Shown in pieces: positions 25,851 through 34,168 of a stretch of 64,000 nt of DNA (position 1 is the stretch's first letter; each line of letters begins with the position of its first letter). This DNA comes from an uncultured Subdoligranulum sp. Lineage in GTDB: Bacteria > Bacillota > Clostridia > Christensenellales > CAG-314. The stretch is from assembly GCA_902496185.1 (NCBI GenBank), contig CABUZX010000003.1:26857-90856 (forward strand). Direction: 5' to 3'. The notes below the pieces were generated by a model. That model was not told where the DNA came from, ran no database searches, and saw only the letters and a program-made list of their open reading frames with translations. A program made the position numbers and the translations under genes.

Positions 25851-26030
25851 TTAGCCACGTGAACCACGTTTGCGAGCTGCTTCCGCCTTCTTTTTGCGAC
25901 GAACGGAGGGCTTTTCATAAAATTCCTTCTTTTTAAGGTCACCGATAATACCGTCACGCGCGCACTTACGCTTAAAGCGACGCAACGCATTATCCAACGT
26001 TTCGTTGTCGCCTACTCTGACTGTTGACAT
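25851..26030 (-). CDS. rpsU: 30S ribosomal protein S21
   Basis: The 59-residue basic protein reads MSTVRVGDNETLDNALRRFK and continues with KKKEFYEKPSVRRKKKAEAARK, which is the S21 pattern. S21 sits on the small subunit near the anti-Shine-Dalgarno region and helps initiation. The purine-rich stretch AAAGGGGGCGAA precedes the ATG, and a consensus promoter lies 46 nt upstream. Confidence 0.97.
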   Translation of the reverse strand: MSTVRVGDNETLDNALRRFKRKCARDGIIGDLKKKEFYEKPSVRRKKKAEAARKRGSRG

Positions 26031-26075
26031 AACTAAATTCGCCCCCTTTCCGCAACGCGGTTTTATTGTAATAGT

Positions 26076-26104
26076 ATTGTATTAAACAACATTTATTTTG
26101 TCAA
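26076..26104 (-). promoter_or_regulatory. Promoter of rpsU
   Basis: On the minus strand, TTGACA and TACAAT are separated by 17 nt. Confidence 0.85.
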
Positions 26105-26169
26105 GCAAAAGAAACAAAAAAAAATTTATTTTAATTAACTCTATTTTTGTGTTTTGCCGTACTTGTTTT

Positions 26170-28998
26170 TTAGTCAAGTCTATTATTTTGCAAAATCTTT
26201 TTTAGAAACTGCCCTGTATAACTGCGGTCACACTGCGCAACTTCTTCGGGAGTACCGCACACTACTATTTGCCCGCCCTTGTCACCGCCTTCTTCGCCAA
26301 GGTCAAGTACATAATCCGCAACCTTAATTACGTCGAGATTGTGTTCAATCACAACGACGGTATTGCCCTTTGCGACCAAAGTCTGCAAAATACTAATAAG
26401 TTTTTCTACGTCAGCGGTTGCAAGCCCCGTAGTAGGCTCGTCAAGCAAATAAATAGTTTTGCCGGTGTTGCGTTTGCTTAATTCCGTACTTAACTTTACT
26501 CTTTGCGCCTCACCACCCGACAAACTTGTAGCTGGTTGTCCCAACTTGACGTATCCCAACCCCACGTCGTACAAAGTTTGCAATTTGTTTTTAATGGGGG
26601 TAATATTTTCAAAAAACTCCAACGCCTCCTCTACTCGCATATCAAGCACGTCGGAAATATTTTTGCCTTTGTACTTTACCTGCAATGTTTCTCTATTGTA
26701 TCTTGCGCCGTGGCAAACCTCACAAGGCACAAAAACATCAGGCAAAAAGTTCATTTCTATACGCAAAATACCGTCACCCGAGCAGTTTTCGCACCGTCCG
26801 CCCGGCACGTTAAAGGAAAATCTACCCGCCGAATAGCCCCTTTCCTTTGCGTCGGGGGTGGACGCGTACAGTTTTCGTATATGGTCAAACATACCCGTAT
26901 AAGTTGCCGGATTGCTACGCGGAGTACGACCTATGGGAGATTGGTCTATTACTATTGCATTATCAAAATACTCAATACCGCTGATTTCTTGACATTCAAC
27001 GGGTTTAAAATGCGCCCTATTTAATTTATTTAAGAGATATGGCGCTAAAATTTCATTTATAAGACTACTTTTTCCGCTACCCGACACACCCGTCACAGCA
27101 GTAAAAGTACCGACGGGTATTTTAGCAGTTACGTTTTTTAAATTGTTTTTAGTCGCGCCCTTTATGGTCAAAAATTTTCCGTTGCCGTCACGTCTGAGTT
27201 TTGGTACGGCGATAAATCTTTTTCCGCTCAAAAACTGCCCCGTAAGAGACTCCGAGCAATCCATAATATCCTGCGGTGTACCGCAAGCAACTACTTCGCC
27301 ACCGTGAACGCCCGCGCCCGGTCCCAAATCCACCACGAAATCGGCTGCACGTATGGTATCCTCGTCGTGCTCAACCACAATGACGGTATTGCCGAGGTCT
27401 CTTAAATTGCAAAGCGTTTCAATAAGTTTTTGATTATCGCGCTGATGTAAACCTATACTCGGCTCGTCGAGAATATACAACACACCCGTCAATCCACTAC
27501 CAATTTGCGTCGCAAGACGTATTCTTTGCGCCTCGCCACCGGACAAAGAACCTGCCGAACGGTTTAAAGTAAGATAGTCCAACCCAACGTCGCACAAAAA
27601 ATTGATACGCGCTTTGATTTCCTTAAGCAAAATATTAGCAATAGTTGCTTTTGTAGGCGTCAACTCCAACTTATCGAAAAAGTCTTTGAGTTTATCTAAC
27701 GAAAGTTGACAAATTTCCCAAATATTTTTATCCGCTATTTTAACGGACAAAACCTCCTTTTTTAGACGCTTGCCGTTGCAAGTCGAACAAGGCGTAGACA
27801 CCATATATTTTTCGTACTCTCTTTTGGCGTAATCACTTGTTGACTCTTTGTACCTACGCTCCATCATAGGGATAATACCCTCCCAAGGAGAGTCGTACCG
27901 ACCAGAAAAAGAGCGCGAAGTATATTCAAAATGAATTTTTTCGCCATTGCTACCGTACATAATAACGTCGTAAATTTCCTTTGGCAAATCGCACACAGGC
28001 ACGTCTCTGTCAAAGCCGTAATGCTCTGCAAGCGCCGAAAAATACATATCCATACGCGTACCAGCGTCAATGCTAAATCCCATCAACCTTACCGCACCGT
28101 CGTTGAGGCTTTTTGTTTTGTCTGGTATGACGAGATTTTCGTCCAAACGCTGTTTAAATCCCAAACCGAGACAATCGGGACAAGCCCCGAAAGGGCTGTT
28201 GAAACTAAACATACGCGGTTCTAACTCTTCTATAGCAATACCGCAATCGGGACAGGAATATTTTGTGGAAAATAAAATTTCTTCCGTATCGGTTTGAGCG
28301 CAAACCAAACCTTCGGCAAGTTTGATTGCCGTTTCAAGACTGTCAAAAAGTCTTTGTTGAATATTTGGCTTGACCACTATTCTGTCAACCACTACGCTAA
28401 TTGAGTGTTTTTTTTGCTTGTCAAGAACAATCTCGTCGTCTAAAGTATAATTTTCGCCGTCTACGCGCACTCTTGCAAAGCCTTGTTTTTTTAAGTTTTC
28501 CAACAAGTTACGGTATTCACCCTTACGGCTTCTTACAACGGGAGCCAGTATTTGCACCCGCGTACCTTCGGGGTACTCCATAATTTTGTCGGCAATCTGA
28601 TCCACCGTTTGACGAGAAATTTCCTTTCCGCAGTTGGGACAATACGGCGTGCCTATGCGCGCGTACAACAAACGTAAATAGTCGTAAATCTCCGTCACCG
28701 TACCTACCGTACTGCGCGGATTGTTGTTTGTGGTTTTTTGATCAATAGATATGGCGGGAGACAAGCCTTCAATGGACTCCACGTCGGGCTTGTCCATCTG
28801 TCCCAAAAACTGCCGAGCATAAGCAGAAAGGCTTTCAACGTACCTACGTTGACCTTCGGCAAATATAGTGTCAAAAGCAAGGCTACTTTTTCCGCTACCT
28901 GAAATCCCCGTAAACAAAACTAATTTGTCTCGGGGAATAGTAATAGAAACGTTTTTTAAGTTATTTTCCTTTGCATTTTTTATTATAATTTCTTTCAT
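26170..28998 (-). CDS. uvrA: Excinuclease ABC subunit A
   Basis: UvrA detects DNA damage in nucleotide excision repair and loads UvrB. The 942-residue protein has two ABC ATPase modules: Walker A GISGSGKSSLAF near residue 31 and GVSGSGKSSLIN in the second half. It carries two zinc fingers (CPDCG... and CENCSGDG...CEVC), two SLSGGEAQR signatures, and two Walker B segments (LYILDEPSIGLH, IYLLDEPTTGLA). The start MKEIIIKNAKENNLKNV (ATG 28998) fits the family and lies 4 nt after the uvrB stop. The frame is open 20 codons further, but that would be an odd Lys-rich extension inside uvrB. Confidence 0.97.
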   Translation of the reverse strand: MKEIIIKNAKENNLKNVSITIPRDKLVLFTGISGSGKSSLAFDTIFAEGQRRYVESLSAYARQFLGQMDKPDVESIEGLSPAISIDQKTTNNNPRSTVGTVTEIYDYLRLLYARIGTPYCPNCGKEISRQTVDQIADKIMEYPEGTRVQILAPVVRSRKGEYRNLLENLKKQGFARVRVDGENYTLDDEIVLDKQKKHSISVVVDRIVVKPNIQQRLFDSLETAIKLAEGLVCAQTDTEEILFSTKYSCPDCGIAIEELEPRMFSFNSPFGACPDCLGLGFKQRLDENLVIPDKTKSLNDGAVRLMGFSIDAGTRMDMYFSALAEHYGFDRDVPVCDLPKEIYDVIMYGSNGEKIHFEYTSRSFSGRYDSPWEGIIPMMERRYKESTSDYAKREYEKYMVSTPCSTCNGKRLKKEVLSVKIADKNIWEICQLSLDKLKDFFDKLELTPTKATIANILLKEIKARINFLCDVGLDYLTLNRSAGSLSGGEAQRIRLATQIGSGLTGVLYILDEPSIGLHQRDNQKLIETLCNLRDLGNTVIVVEHDEDTIRAADFVVDLGPGAGVHGGEVVACGTPQDIMDCSESLTGQFLSGKRFIAVPKLRRDGNGKFLTIKGATKNNLKNVTAKIPVGTFTAVTGVSGSGKSSLINEILAPYLLNKLNRAHFKPVECQEISGIEYFDNAIVIDQSPIGRTPRSNPATYTGMFDHIRKLYASTPDAKERGYSAGRFSFNVPGGRCENCSGDGILRIEMNFLPDVFVPCEVCHGARYNRETLQVKYKGKNISDVLDMRVEEALEFFENITPIKNKLQTLYDVGLGYVKLGQPATSLSGGEAQRVKLSTELSKRNTGKTIYLLDEPTTGLATADVEKLISILQTLVAKGNTVVVIEHNLDVIKVADYVLDLGEEGGDKGGQIVVCGTPEEVAQCDRSYTGQFLKKILQNNRLD

Positions 28999-29002
28999 AA
29001 CT

Positions 29003-31003
29003 TTATTTTTTGTTTTTACCGTACTTGCCAAAACCTTTTTTTTGCGGTTTTTCTTCAAGCTTTTTTATTTGCGCCGAAATTTTTGCCGATTGCTCTCTCA
29101 AAACTATTGCCTTTTCAAAATCAAGATTGCCAGCTGCTACCTTCATTGCCGAAGTAATTTTTGACAATTGGTCGTACAACTCCTCCAACGTAGCGCTATC
29201 GGATACCTTTTGGCTGATAATAAGAGTATTTTTAGTTTCGTGCGAAATTGTCTTTGGCGTTATTCCGTGCAAAAGGTTGTAATCGTTTTGAATTTTGCGA
29301 CGACGGTTTGTTTCGTCAATTGCGCGTTGCATACTGCCCGTTATTACGTCAGCGTACATAATCACCCTGCCGTTTACGTTTCTTGCGGCGCGACCTATGG
29401 TTTGAATAAGACTGGATTCGCTACGCAAAAAACCTTCTTTATCGGCGTCAAGTATAGCAACTAACTCAACTTGAGGCAAGTCCAAACCTTCTCTCAACAA
29501 ATTGATGCCCACCAAAACGTCAAAGTCTCCGTTTTTTAGAGAGTTTACAATATCTACGCGTTCCAACGTATCTATATCGCTGTGCATATATCTAACGCGT
29601 ACATTACGTTGCGCAAGATATTCCGTAAGAGACTCCGCCATGCGTTTGGTAAGAGTAGTAACCAATACTCTACCCTTATTTGCAACAACTTTGTTTATTT
29701 CAGCCAAAAGATCGTCTATTTGCCCTTCTATCTTTTTGACGGTAACTTCGGGGTCCAACAAACCCGTCGGACGTATAACCTGCTCCGCCACCTGCCCTGC
29801 TTGCGAAAGTTCGTACTCGTTGGGAGTTGCAGAAACGCAAATCATCTGCCCAACCCTTGCGTCAAATTCGTCAAAACGCAACGGTCTGTTGTCGTAAGCC
29901 GATTTAAGCCTAAAGCCGTAACCAACGAGATTGTCTTTACGAGCCCTGTCACCGTTGTACATACCGCGTAACTGTGGCAAAGTAATATGACTTTCGTCCA
30001 CAAAAGTCAAAAAATCTTCAGGAAAATAATCCAATAGCGTATAAGGCGGTTGACCTACCTCCCTACCGTCAAAATACCGCGAATAGTTTTCAATACCGTT
30101 GGTGTAGCCCATTTCCTTGAGCATTTCCAAATCGTAATCTACGCGTTGGTTTAAGCGATAAGCTTCAATTACCTTGCCTTGCTCTTCAAACTCTGCTACT
30201 TCGTGCTTTTTGTCCGTTGCGATATTTGCCAAGCAGGACTCCATTGTACCGCCTGACACGATATAGTGCGTTGCAGGAAACACAAAACAATGCAAAAGCT
30301 GACAAAGAACCCTGCCTGATACGGCGTCGTTTTCCGTAATACGGTCTATTTCGTCGCCGAAAAACTCTATGCGTATAGTTTTGTCAGTACTGTCAGAGGG
30401 AAAAACCTCTACTATATCTCCACGTACCCTAAAAGTACTGCGCCTAAAGTCCATATCCGCGCGCTTATATTGCATACTGACAAGCTTTGCAATAACTTCT
30501 TCCCTACTGATTTTATCGTTTGGACGAAGAGATAAACTCATCTTATAATACTCGCCCGGCGCGCCCAAGCCGTAAATACAACTTACCGACGCCACCACTA
30601 TAGTGTCGCGCCTTTCAAAAAGACTGCAAGTTGCAGAGTGACGGAGTTTGTCTATCTCCTCGTTTATGGAAAGTTCCTTTTCGATATACAAATCACGGCT
30701 TGGAATATAACTCTCCGGCATATAATAATCGTAATAAGACACAAAAAACTCCACCCTGTTGTGCGGAAAAAATTCCCTAAATTCGTTACACAATTGGGCG
30801 GCGAGAGTTTTGTTGTGACTGATAATCAATGCGGGGCGGTTGGTTTGAGCAATAATATTCGCCATAGTAAAGGTCTTGCCACTACCCGTAACTCCGCGCA
30901 AAACTTGAGTGCGTAAACCGTTGTTAAGCCCTTCTACAAGTTTTTGTATGGCTTGCGGTTGATCTCCGCAAGCATTATATTTTGATACCAGTTTAAAATC
31001 CAT
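29003..31003 (-). CDS. uvrB: Excinuclease ABC subunit B
   Basis: The 666-residue DEAD-like helicase subunit verifies damage with UvrA and recruits UvrC. It shows Walker A GVTGSGKTFTMAN near residue 39, the beta-hairpin region YYDYYMPESYIP, helicase motifs DESH and SATPNEYEL, QTIGRAARN, and the C-terminal UVR motif. It forms an operon with uvrA, coaX and the ECF gene on the minus strand (order ECF, coaX, uvrB, uvrA). Confidence 0.97.
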   Translation of the reverse strand: MDFKLVSKYNACGDQPQAIQKLVEGLNNGLRTQVLRGVTGSGKTFTMANIIAQTNRPALIISHNKTLAAQLCNEFREFFPHNRVEFFVSYYDYYMPESYIPSRDLYIEKELSINEEIDKLRHSATCSLFERRDTIVVASVSCIYGLGAPGEYYKMSLSLRPNDKISREEVIAKLVSMQYKRADMDFRRSTFRVRGDIVEVFPSDSTDKTIRIEFFGDEIDRITENDAVSGRVLCQLLHCFVFPATHYIVSGGTMESCLANIATDKKHEVAEFEEQGKVIEAYRLNQRVDYDLEMLKEMGYTNGIENYSRYFDGREVGQPPYTLLDYFPEDFLTFVDESHITLPQLRGMYNGDRARKDNLVGYGFRLKSAYDNRPLRFDEFDARVGQMICVSATPNEYELSQAGQVAEQVIRPTGLLDPEVTVKKIEGQIDDLLAEINKVVANKGRVLVTTLTKRMAESLTEYLAQRNVRVRYMHSDIDTLERVDIVNSLKNGDFDVLVGINLLREGLDLPQVELVAILDADKEGFLRSESSLIQTIGRAARNVNGRVIMYADVITGSMQRAIDETNRRRKIQNDYNLLHGITPKTISHETKNTLIISQKVSDSATLEELYDQLSKITSAMKVAAGNLDFEKAIVLREQSAKISAQIKKLEEKPQKKGFGKYGKNKK

Positions 31004-31023
31004 ATATTTTGTAAATACGTTAC

Positions 31024-31803
31024 TTAATTTTCGTTTTGATTAAGGTTGTAAATAATATTCAAGCCCTCCAACGATAAGCCTCTGTCAACTACGTCGAAAA
31101 ACTTTTTGCCGTCAAATGAAAGCAATTGACTCAACCCCCCCGTTGCAATAACTTTGCAATCGGGCAGATTAATTTCTTCCTTAAGCTTTTTTACTATATA
31201 TTCTACCTGTCCCGTCATACCGTAAATTATTCCGCTTTGTATACCCTTTATCATACTGTTTCCGAGTACTTTTGACGGGCGGAAAAGCTCTACTTCCGGC
31301 AAGCAAGCAGTCGAAGCCGAAAGAGCTTTGATGCTAGTCTTTATCCCCGTAGTAATACAACCGCCAATAAATTCTTTTTTTTCGTTTACGACGTTAAAGG
31401 TAGTTGCCGTACCAAAGTCAATAAGTATAAATGGCGCGCCATACTTTTTGCAAGCAGCAACACAGTTGACTATGCGGTCACTGCCAAGTTCGCGTGGATT
31501 TTCGTACTTGATATTGAGTCCCGTTTTGATACCCGGCGCAATCATCATAGGAGTAAATCCGAAGTAATACTCTACCATGTGTACAATAGTATAGTTGAGT
31601 TGTGGTATTACGCTACTTATTATTCCGCCTGTTACCTGCTCGAGTTTAATTTGTTCGGAAAACATAAGTTGTTTTATTATACTACCGTGCTCGTCGCTTG
31701 TACGGGCAACGTCGGTAGAAATTCTCCAACCATATAAAAGACTATTATTTTCAAACAAGCCGATTTTTATGTTTGTATTGCCTATATCGATAGTAAGTAT
31801 CAT
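31024..31803 (-). CDS. coaX: Type III pantothenate kinase
   Basis: CoaX phosphorylates pantothenate, the first step of coenzyme A synthesis, and is not feedback-inhibited by CoA in characterised members. The 259-residue ASKHA-fold protein has the phosphate motif MILTIDIGNTNIKIG at the N-terminus, the pantothenate motif RELGSDRIVNCVAA near residue 100, and IDFGTATTFNVV near residue 128. It follows an ECF substrate-binding component by 2 nt. High CoA demand is expected with the CoA-thioester fermentation encoded elsewhere in the window (inference). Confidence 0.96.
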   Translation of the reverse strand: MILTIDIGNTNIKIGLFENNSLLYGWRISTDVARTSDEHGSIIKQLMFSEQIKLEQVTGGIISSVIPQLNYTIVHMVEYYFGFTPMMIAPGIKTGLNIKYENPRELGSDRIVNCVAACKKYGAPFILIDFGTATTFNVVNEKKEFIGGCITTGIKTSIKALSASTACLPEVELFRPSKVLGNSMIKGIQSGIIYGMTGQVEYIVKKLKEEINLPDCKVIATGGLSQLLSFDGKKFFDVVDRGLSLEGLNIIYNLNQNEN

Positions 31804-31805
31804 TG

Positions 31806-32465
31806 TTATTCACCTTTGTTTTGCCCGTTTGAGCTTTCAAGTTGCGCGCGTTTAATATTGTTGCCGTCCACGCCCAATTTAAGACCTTTTCTTACACCAA
31901 ATACTACAAAAGGCACAAAAATCATACTTACTGCATATTCCGGAATAATATTTGTAAAAATTACCGCCTTTATCGTGACAATCAATGGCGTAAAATCGTT
32001 TCCCGCAAGGCTTTGACCTAAATTAAGCGCCGTCAAAAACAATAGCGTATTTATCGCAAGACCTAAAAAACACCCCACAACCATAGATATATGTTGACTT
32101 TTTTTGCTTTGGCTGTTTTTAAAAAGTTTAAGAATTAATCTGTAAACGGCAAAAGCCGTAATCCCCACGAAACAACGTGGCAATATATAAATAAAAATAC
32201 TGTAAATACCAAAAGTGGCAAAGGTAGCTTCACTAAAAATAAAACCCTTGCAAAAGCTTGCCAACCCAAACAACGCGCCCGTCAAGAAACCGAAAAACCA
32301 ATCGTTAAATAAAAAACAAATGCTAAAAGTAACAAGCAAAACTATACACGCCATTGAAACGGGCAAAAAGGTGCTAAACAATCTGTCCAACATCATTGCC
32401 ACAAAAATCAAAGCAAAAGCAATAGCTACAACGGTGACTTTAAAAGATCTTTTTTTTAAATTCAT
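31806..32465 (-). CDS. ECF transporter S component, possibly for pantothenate
   Basis: The 219-residue integral membrane protein has about six hydrophobic segments (near residues 10-35, 38-55, 57-75, 85-105, 120-140 and 165-190), with a basic N-terminus (MNLKKRSFK) and a polar C-terminal tail. The pattern of a short first helix, FGxLTGALFGLASF and a later Asn/Pro-containing helix fits S components of energy-coupling-factor transporters. Pairing with coaX makes pantothenate the likely substrate (PanT-like), but this rests on neighbourhood only. The ATPase and EcfT subunits are not in the window. Confidence 0.75.
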   Translation of the reverse strand: MNLKKRSFKVTVVAIAFALIFVAMMLDRLFSTFLPVSMACIVLLVTFSICFLFNDWFFGFLTGALFGLASFCKGFIFSEATFATFGIYSIFIYILPRCFVGITAFAVYRLILKLFKNSQSKKSQHISMVVGCFLGLAINTLLFLTALNLGQSLAGNDFTPLIVTIKAVIFTNIIPEYAVSMIFVPFVVFGVRKGLKLGVDGNNIKRAQLESSNGQNKGE

Positions 32466-32691
32466 AATTAACTCCTCTACGCGCCTTTTGGTCGCGTGAC
32501 GTATTGTATTATTATAACAGTGCCGTTCTTAAGATACGACCTATATTTTATTTTATCATAAATTCTGTCGTTTGTTAAACGTTTTAAACAAAAATATCCT
32601 TTTGCAAGAATTGTAACAATCAAGACAAAAAAAACGTAAATTATTATAGACACGTAAACGTCTCATAAAAAAATCTTACGGAGGTTATCTG

Positions 32692-32949
32692 ATGTTTAAT
32701 AATATGTTTGGTCAAATGGACGACAATAATCACGGCAACGAAAATTGCGGAAATAACAACGGTGGTTGCGGTTTTAATCTTTGCGGTTGCAACTGCAGTT
32801 GGATATTTTTGATTATTCTGTTTTTGTGTTGTTGCTGTGGCGGAAAGGGCAAAAACATCAATTTTAATATTAATCCTTGCTGTTTATTGCTTGCTCTTGC
32901 TTTGCTCTTTTGCTGTGGCGGAATTTCAATGCGTCCCTATCAAAAATAA
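32692..32949 (+). CDS. Cys-rich small membrane protein (85 aa), unknown function
   Basis: I do not recognise this gene. GGAGG lies before ATG 32692. The first 30 residues are Asn/Gly-rich with an embedded Cys series (NCGNNNGGCGFNLCGCNC). A hydrophobic segment ends in LFLCCCCGGKGK, and a second one reads PCCLLLALALLFCCGG, so two short membrane segments face each other with many Cys. There are 14 Cys in 85 residues. It could be metal-binding, disulfide-linked in a spore or envelope layer, or a precursor peptide. The ATG, ribosome site and downstream terminator support a real gene. Confidence 0.72.
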   Translation: MFNNMFGQMDDNNHGNENCGNNNGGCGFNLCGCNCSWIFLIILFLCCCCGGKGKNINFNINPCCLLLALALLFCCGGISMRPYQK

Positions 32950-33001
32950 TTAGCCGTAAACGGTACTTATTAACCCATTATTTGTACCAAAAAACAAAAA
33001 A

Positions 33002-33031
33002 CGCCCTTGTCAAACGACAAGGGCGACCTTT
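33002..33031. terminator. Bidirectional terminator
   Basis: The perfect 10-bp GC-rich stem CGCCCTTGTC / GACAAGGGCG with AAAC loop is flanked by A-rich sequence on the left and a T-rich tail on the right. It serves the Cys-rich gene and the opposing acyltransferase-fold gene. Confidence 0.92.
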
Positions 33032-33036
33032 TTATA

Positions 33037-34011
33037 TTAGTTTTGAGATAACTTTTTTTGTTTGCGTTGAGCTTTCAATTCTTTTTTGTTTTGTTTAATC
33101 AAACGTTTTTTATCCGCCATTTTCTGCTTTTTTTCATTCATAAGCTTTTTGCGTCTTTCAAGCACCAATTTTTTGGTAAACTTTTTTTCGCCCGGTTCTA
33201 AGAGCACCGACGGATCATTAAGCATTTTTTCCCACATACGCACACTGTTGACGTAGTACAAACCGTCGCAAAAACGCTCGTCCATAACTGCGCCTATCGT
33301 AAAGGTTTTTTCCGACTTGATTTCACCCTCCTTTACAACAGGAATCATTTGCTCCTTGCCCAAAGCCAAAAACATACTTGCCGTACCAAAATCGTAAATA
33401 TGGTGGTAAATATAGTTGCCCTTGATAGACTTCATAAAGGTCACGAAACAACTCGTATGAAAAGGCAACATATTCATAAGTCCCTTGCCCCACAAGCCTA
33501 CTTTATCCAACCATTTCAAAAAGCCTGCCACCACCGCCAATAGTCCGCTTGGCATACGAACGAGTTTATCCATAAATATATCCAAAGAGTTTACGTCGGT
33601 ACTACGCAAATTGCTTTCTACAACCTGCTTTATTTTGTCGCGTACTTCGTACAAAGTTTCGCTACCGTCAAACTCCACCTTGACAACGGTCTCCTCGCCT
33701 GCGTCACGCAAACCTTTTTTGATAACGAAAGAAATACTAAAAGTATACCTGTCGTAAATTTTGCGAGCAATTACAAAACGGTTGAGAGCTTCCCTCTTGG
33801 AGTAAAGCCTAACTAAACTTGCCAAAAATACGTCGTTAAAACTAAAAATTTCACCTTTTGCTTTTTGGTCGGCAATAAACTCCTCTATCGGTTTGCTGAA
33901 ACAGGTGACTTTTGTAGTATTGCACGCGTCGTAACGCCTCGGCATAATATGTGGCATCAATTGCATCATAGGGTCAATATAACTTGCTCTTTTTCCGTCT
34001 ATTCTTCCCAT
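33037..34011 (-). CDS. Acyltransferase-fold (E2/CAT-like) protein with the catalytic His replaced
   Basis: The 324-residue protein resembles the catalytic domain of 2-oxoacid dehydrogenase E2 / chloramphenicol acetyltransferase. The C-terminal part has FTIGAVMDERFCDGLYYVN followed by NDPSVLLEP, which aligns with the E2 end DHRxxDG...ENPExLL. The position of the active His is Glu (D-E-R-F-C-D-G), so ordinary acyl transfer is unlikely. No lipoyl domain is present. The last 50 residues are extremely Lys-rich (KKLMNEKKQKMADKKRLIKQ). A GG-rich site precedes ATG 34011. Possible roles are a pseudo-enzyme or scaffold; the basic tail could bind nucleic acid or membrane. Confidence 0.7.
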   Translation of the reverse strand: MGRIDGKRASYIDPMMQLMPHIMPRRYDACNTTKVTCFSKPIEEFIADQKAKGEIFSFNDVFLASLVRLYSKREALNRFVIARKIYDRYTFSISFVIKKGLRDAGEETVVKVEFDGSETLYEVRDKIKQVVESNLRSTDVNSLDIFMDKLVRMPSGLLAVVAGFLKWLDKVGLWGKGLMNMLPFHTSCFVTFMKSIKGNYIYHHIYDFGTASMFLALGKEQMIPVVKEGEIKSEKTFTIGAVMDERFCDGLYYVNSVRMWEKMLNDPSVLLEPGEKKFTKKLVLERRKKLMNEKKQKMADKKRLIKQNKKELKAQRKQKKLSQN

Positions 34012-34069
34012 AAAAAATCCTTTTTTAACTTATTTTTTATATTTTTATTATAAAACCAAACGTAAAAAA

Positions 34070-34138
34070 AAACAACCTTTTACGCTACAATTGTAGAAAA
34101 ATTCTACAATTTTATACATTTTTATGCGTAAGGTTGTT
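34070..34138 (-). terminator. Nested hairpin terminator of the U32 peptidase gene
   Basis: The outer stem (AACAACCTT-TACGC with GCGTA-AGGTTGTT) encloses an inner perfect hairpin ATTGTAGAA / TTCTACAAT. On the minus strand a run of nine T follows. It lies 31 nt after the U32 gene stop. Confidence 0.85.
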
Positions 34139-34168
34139 TGATTTTGTAAATTATAGCAATATGCAAAG

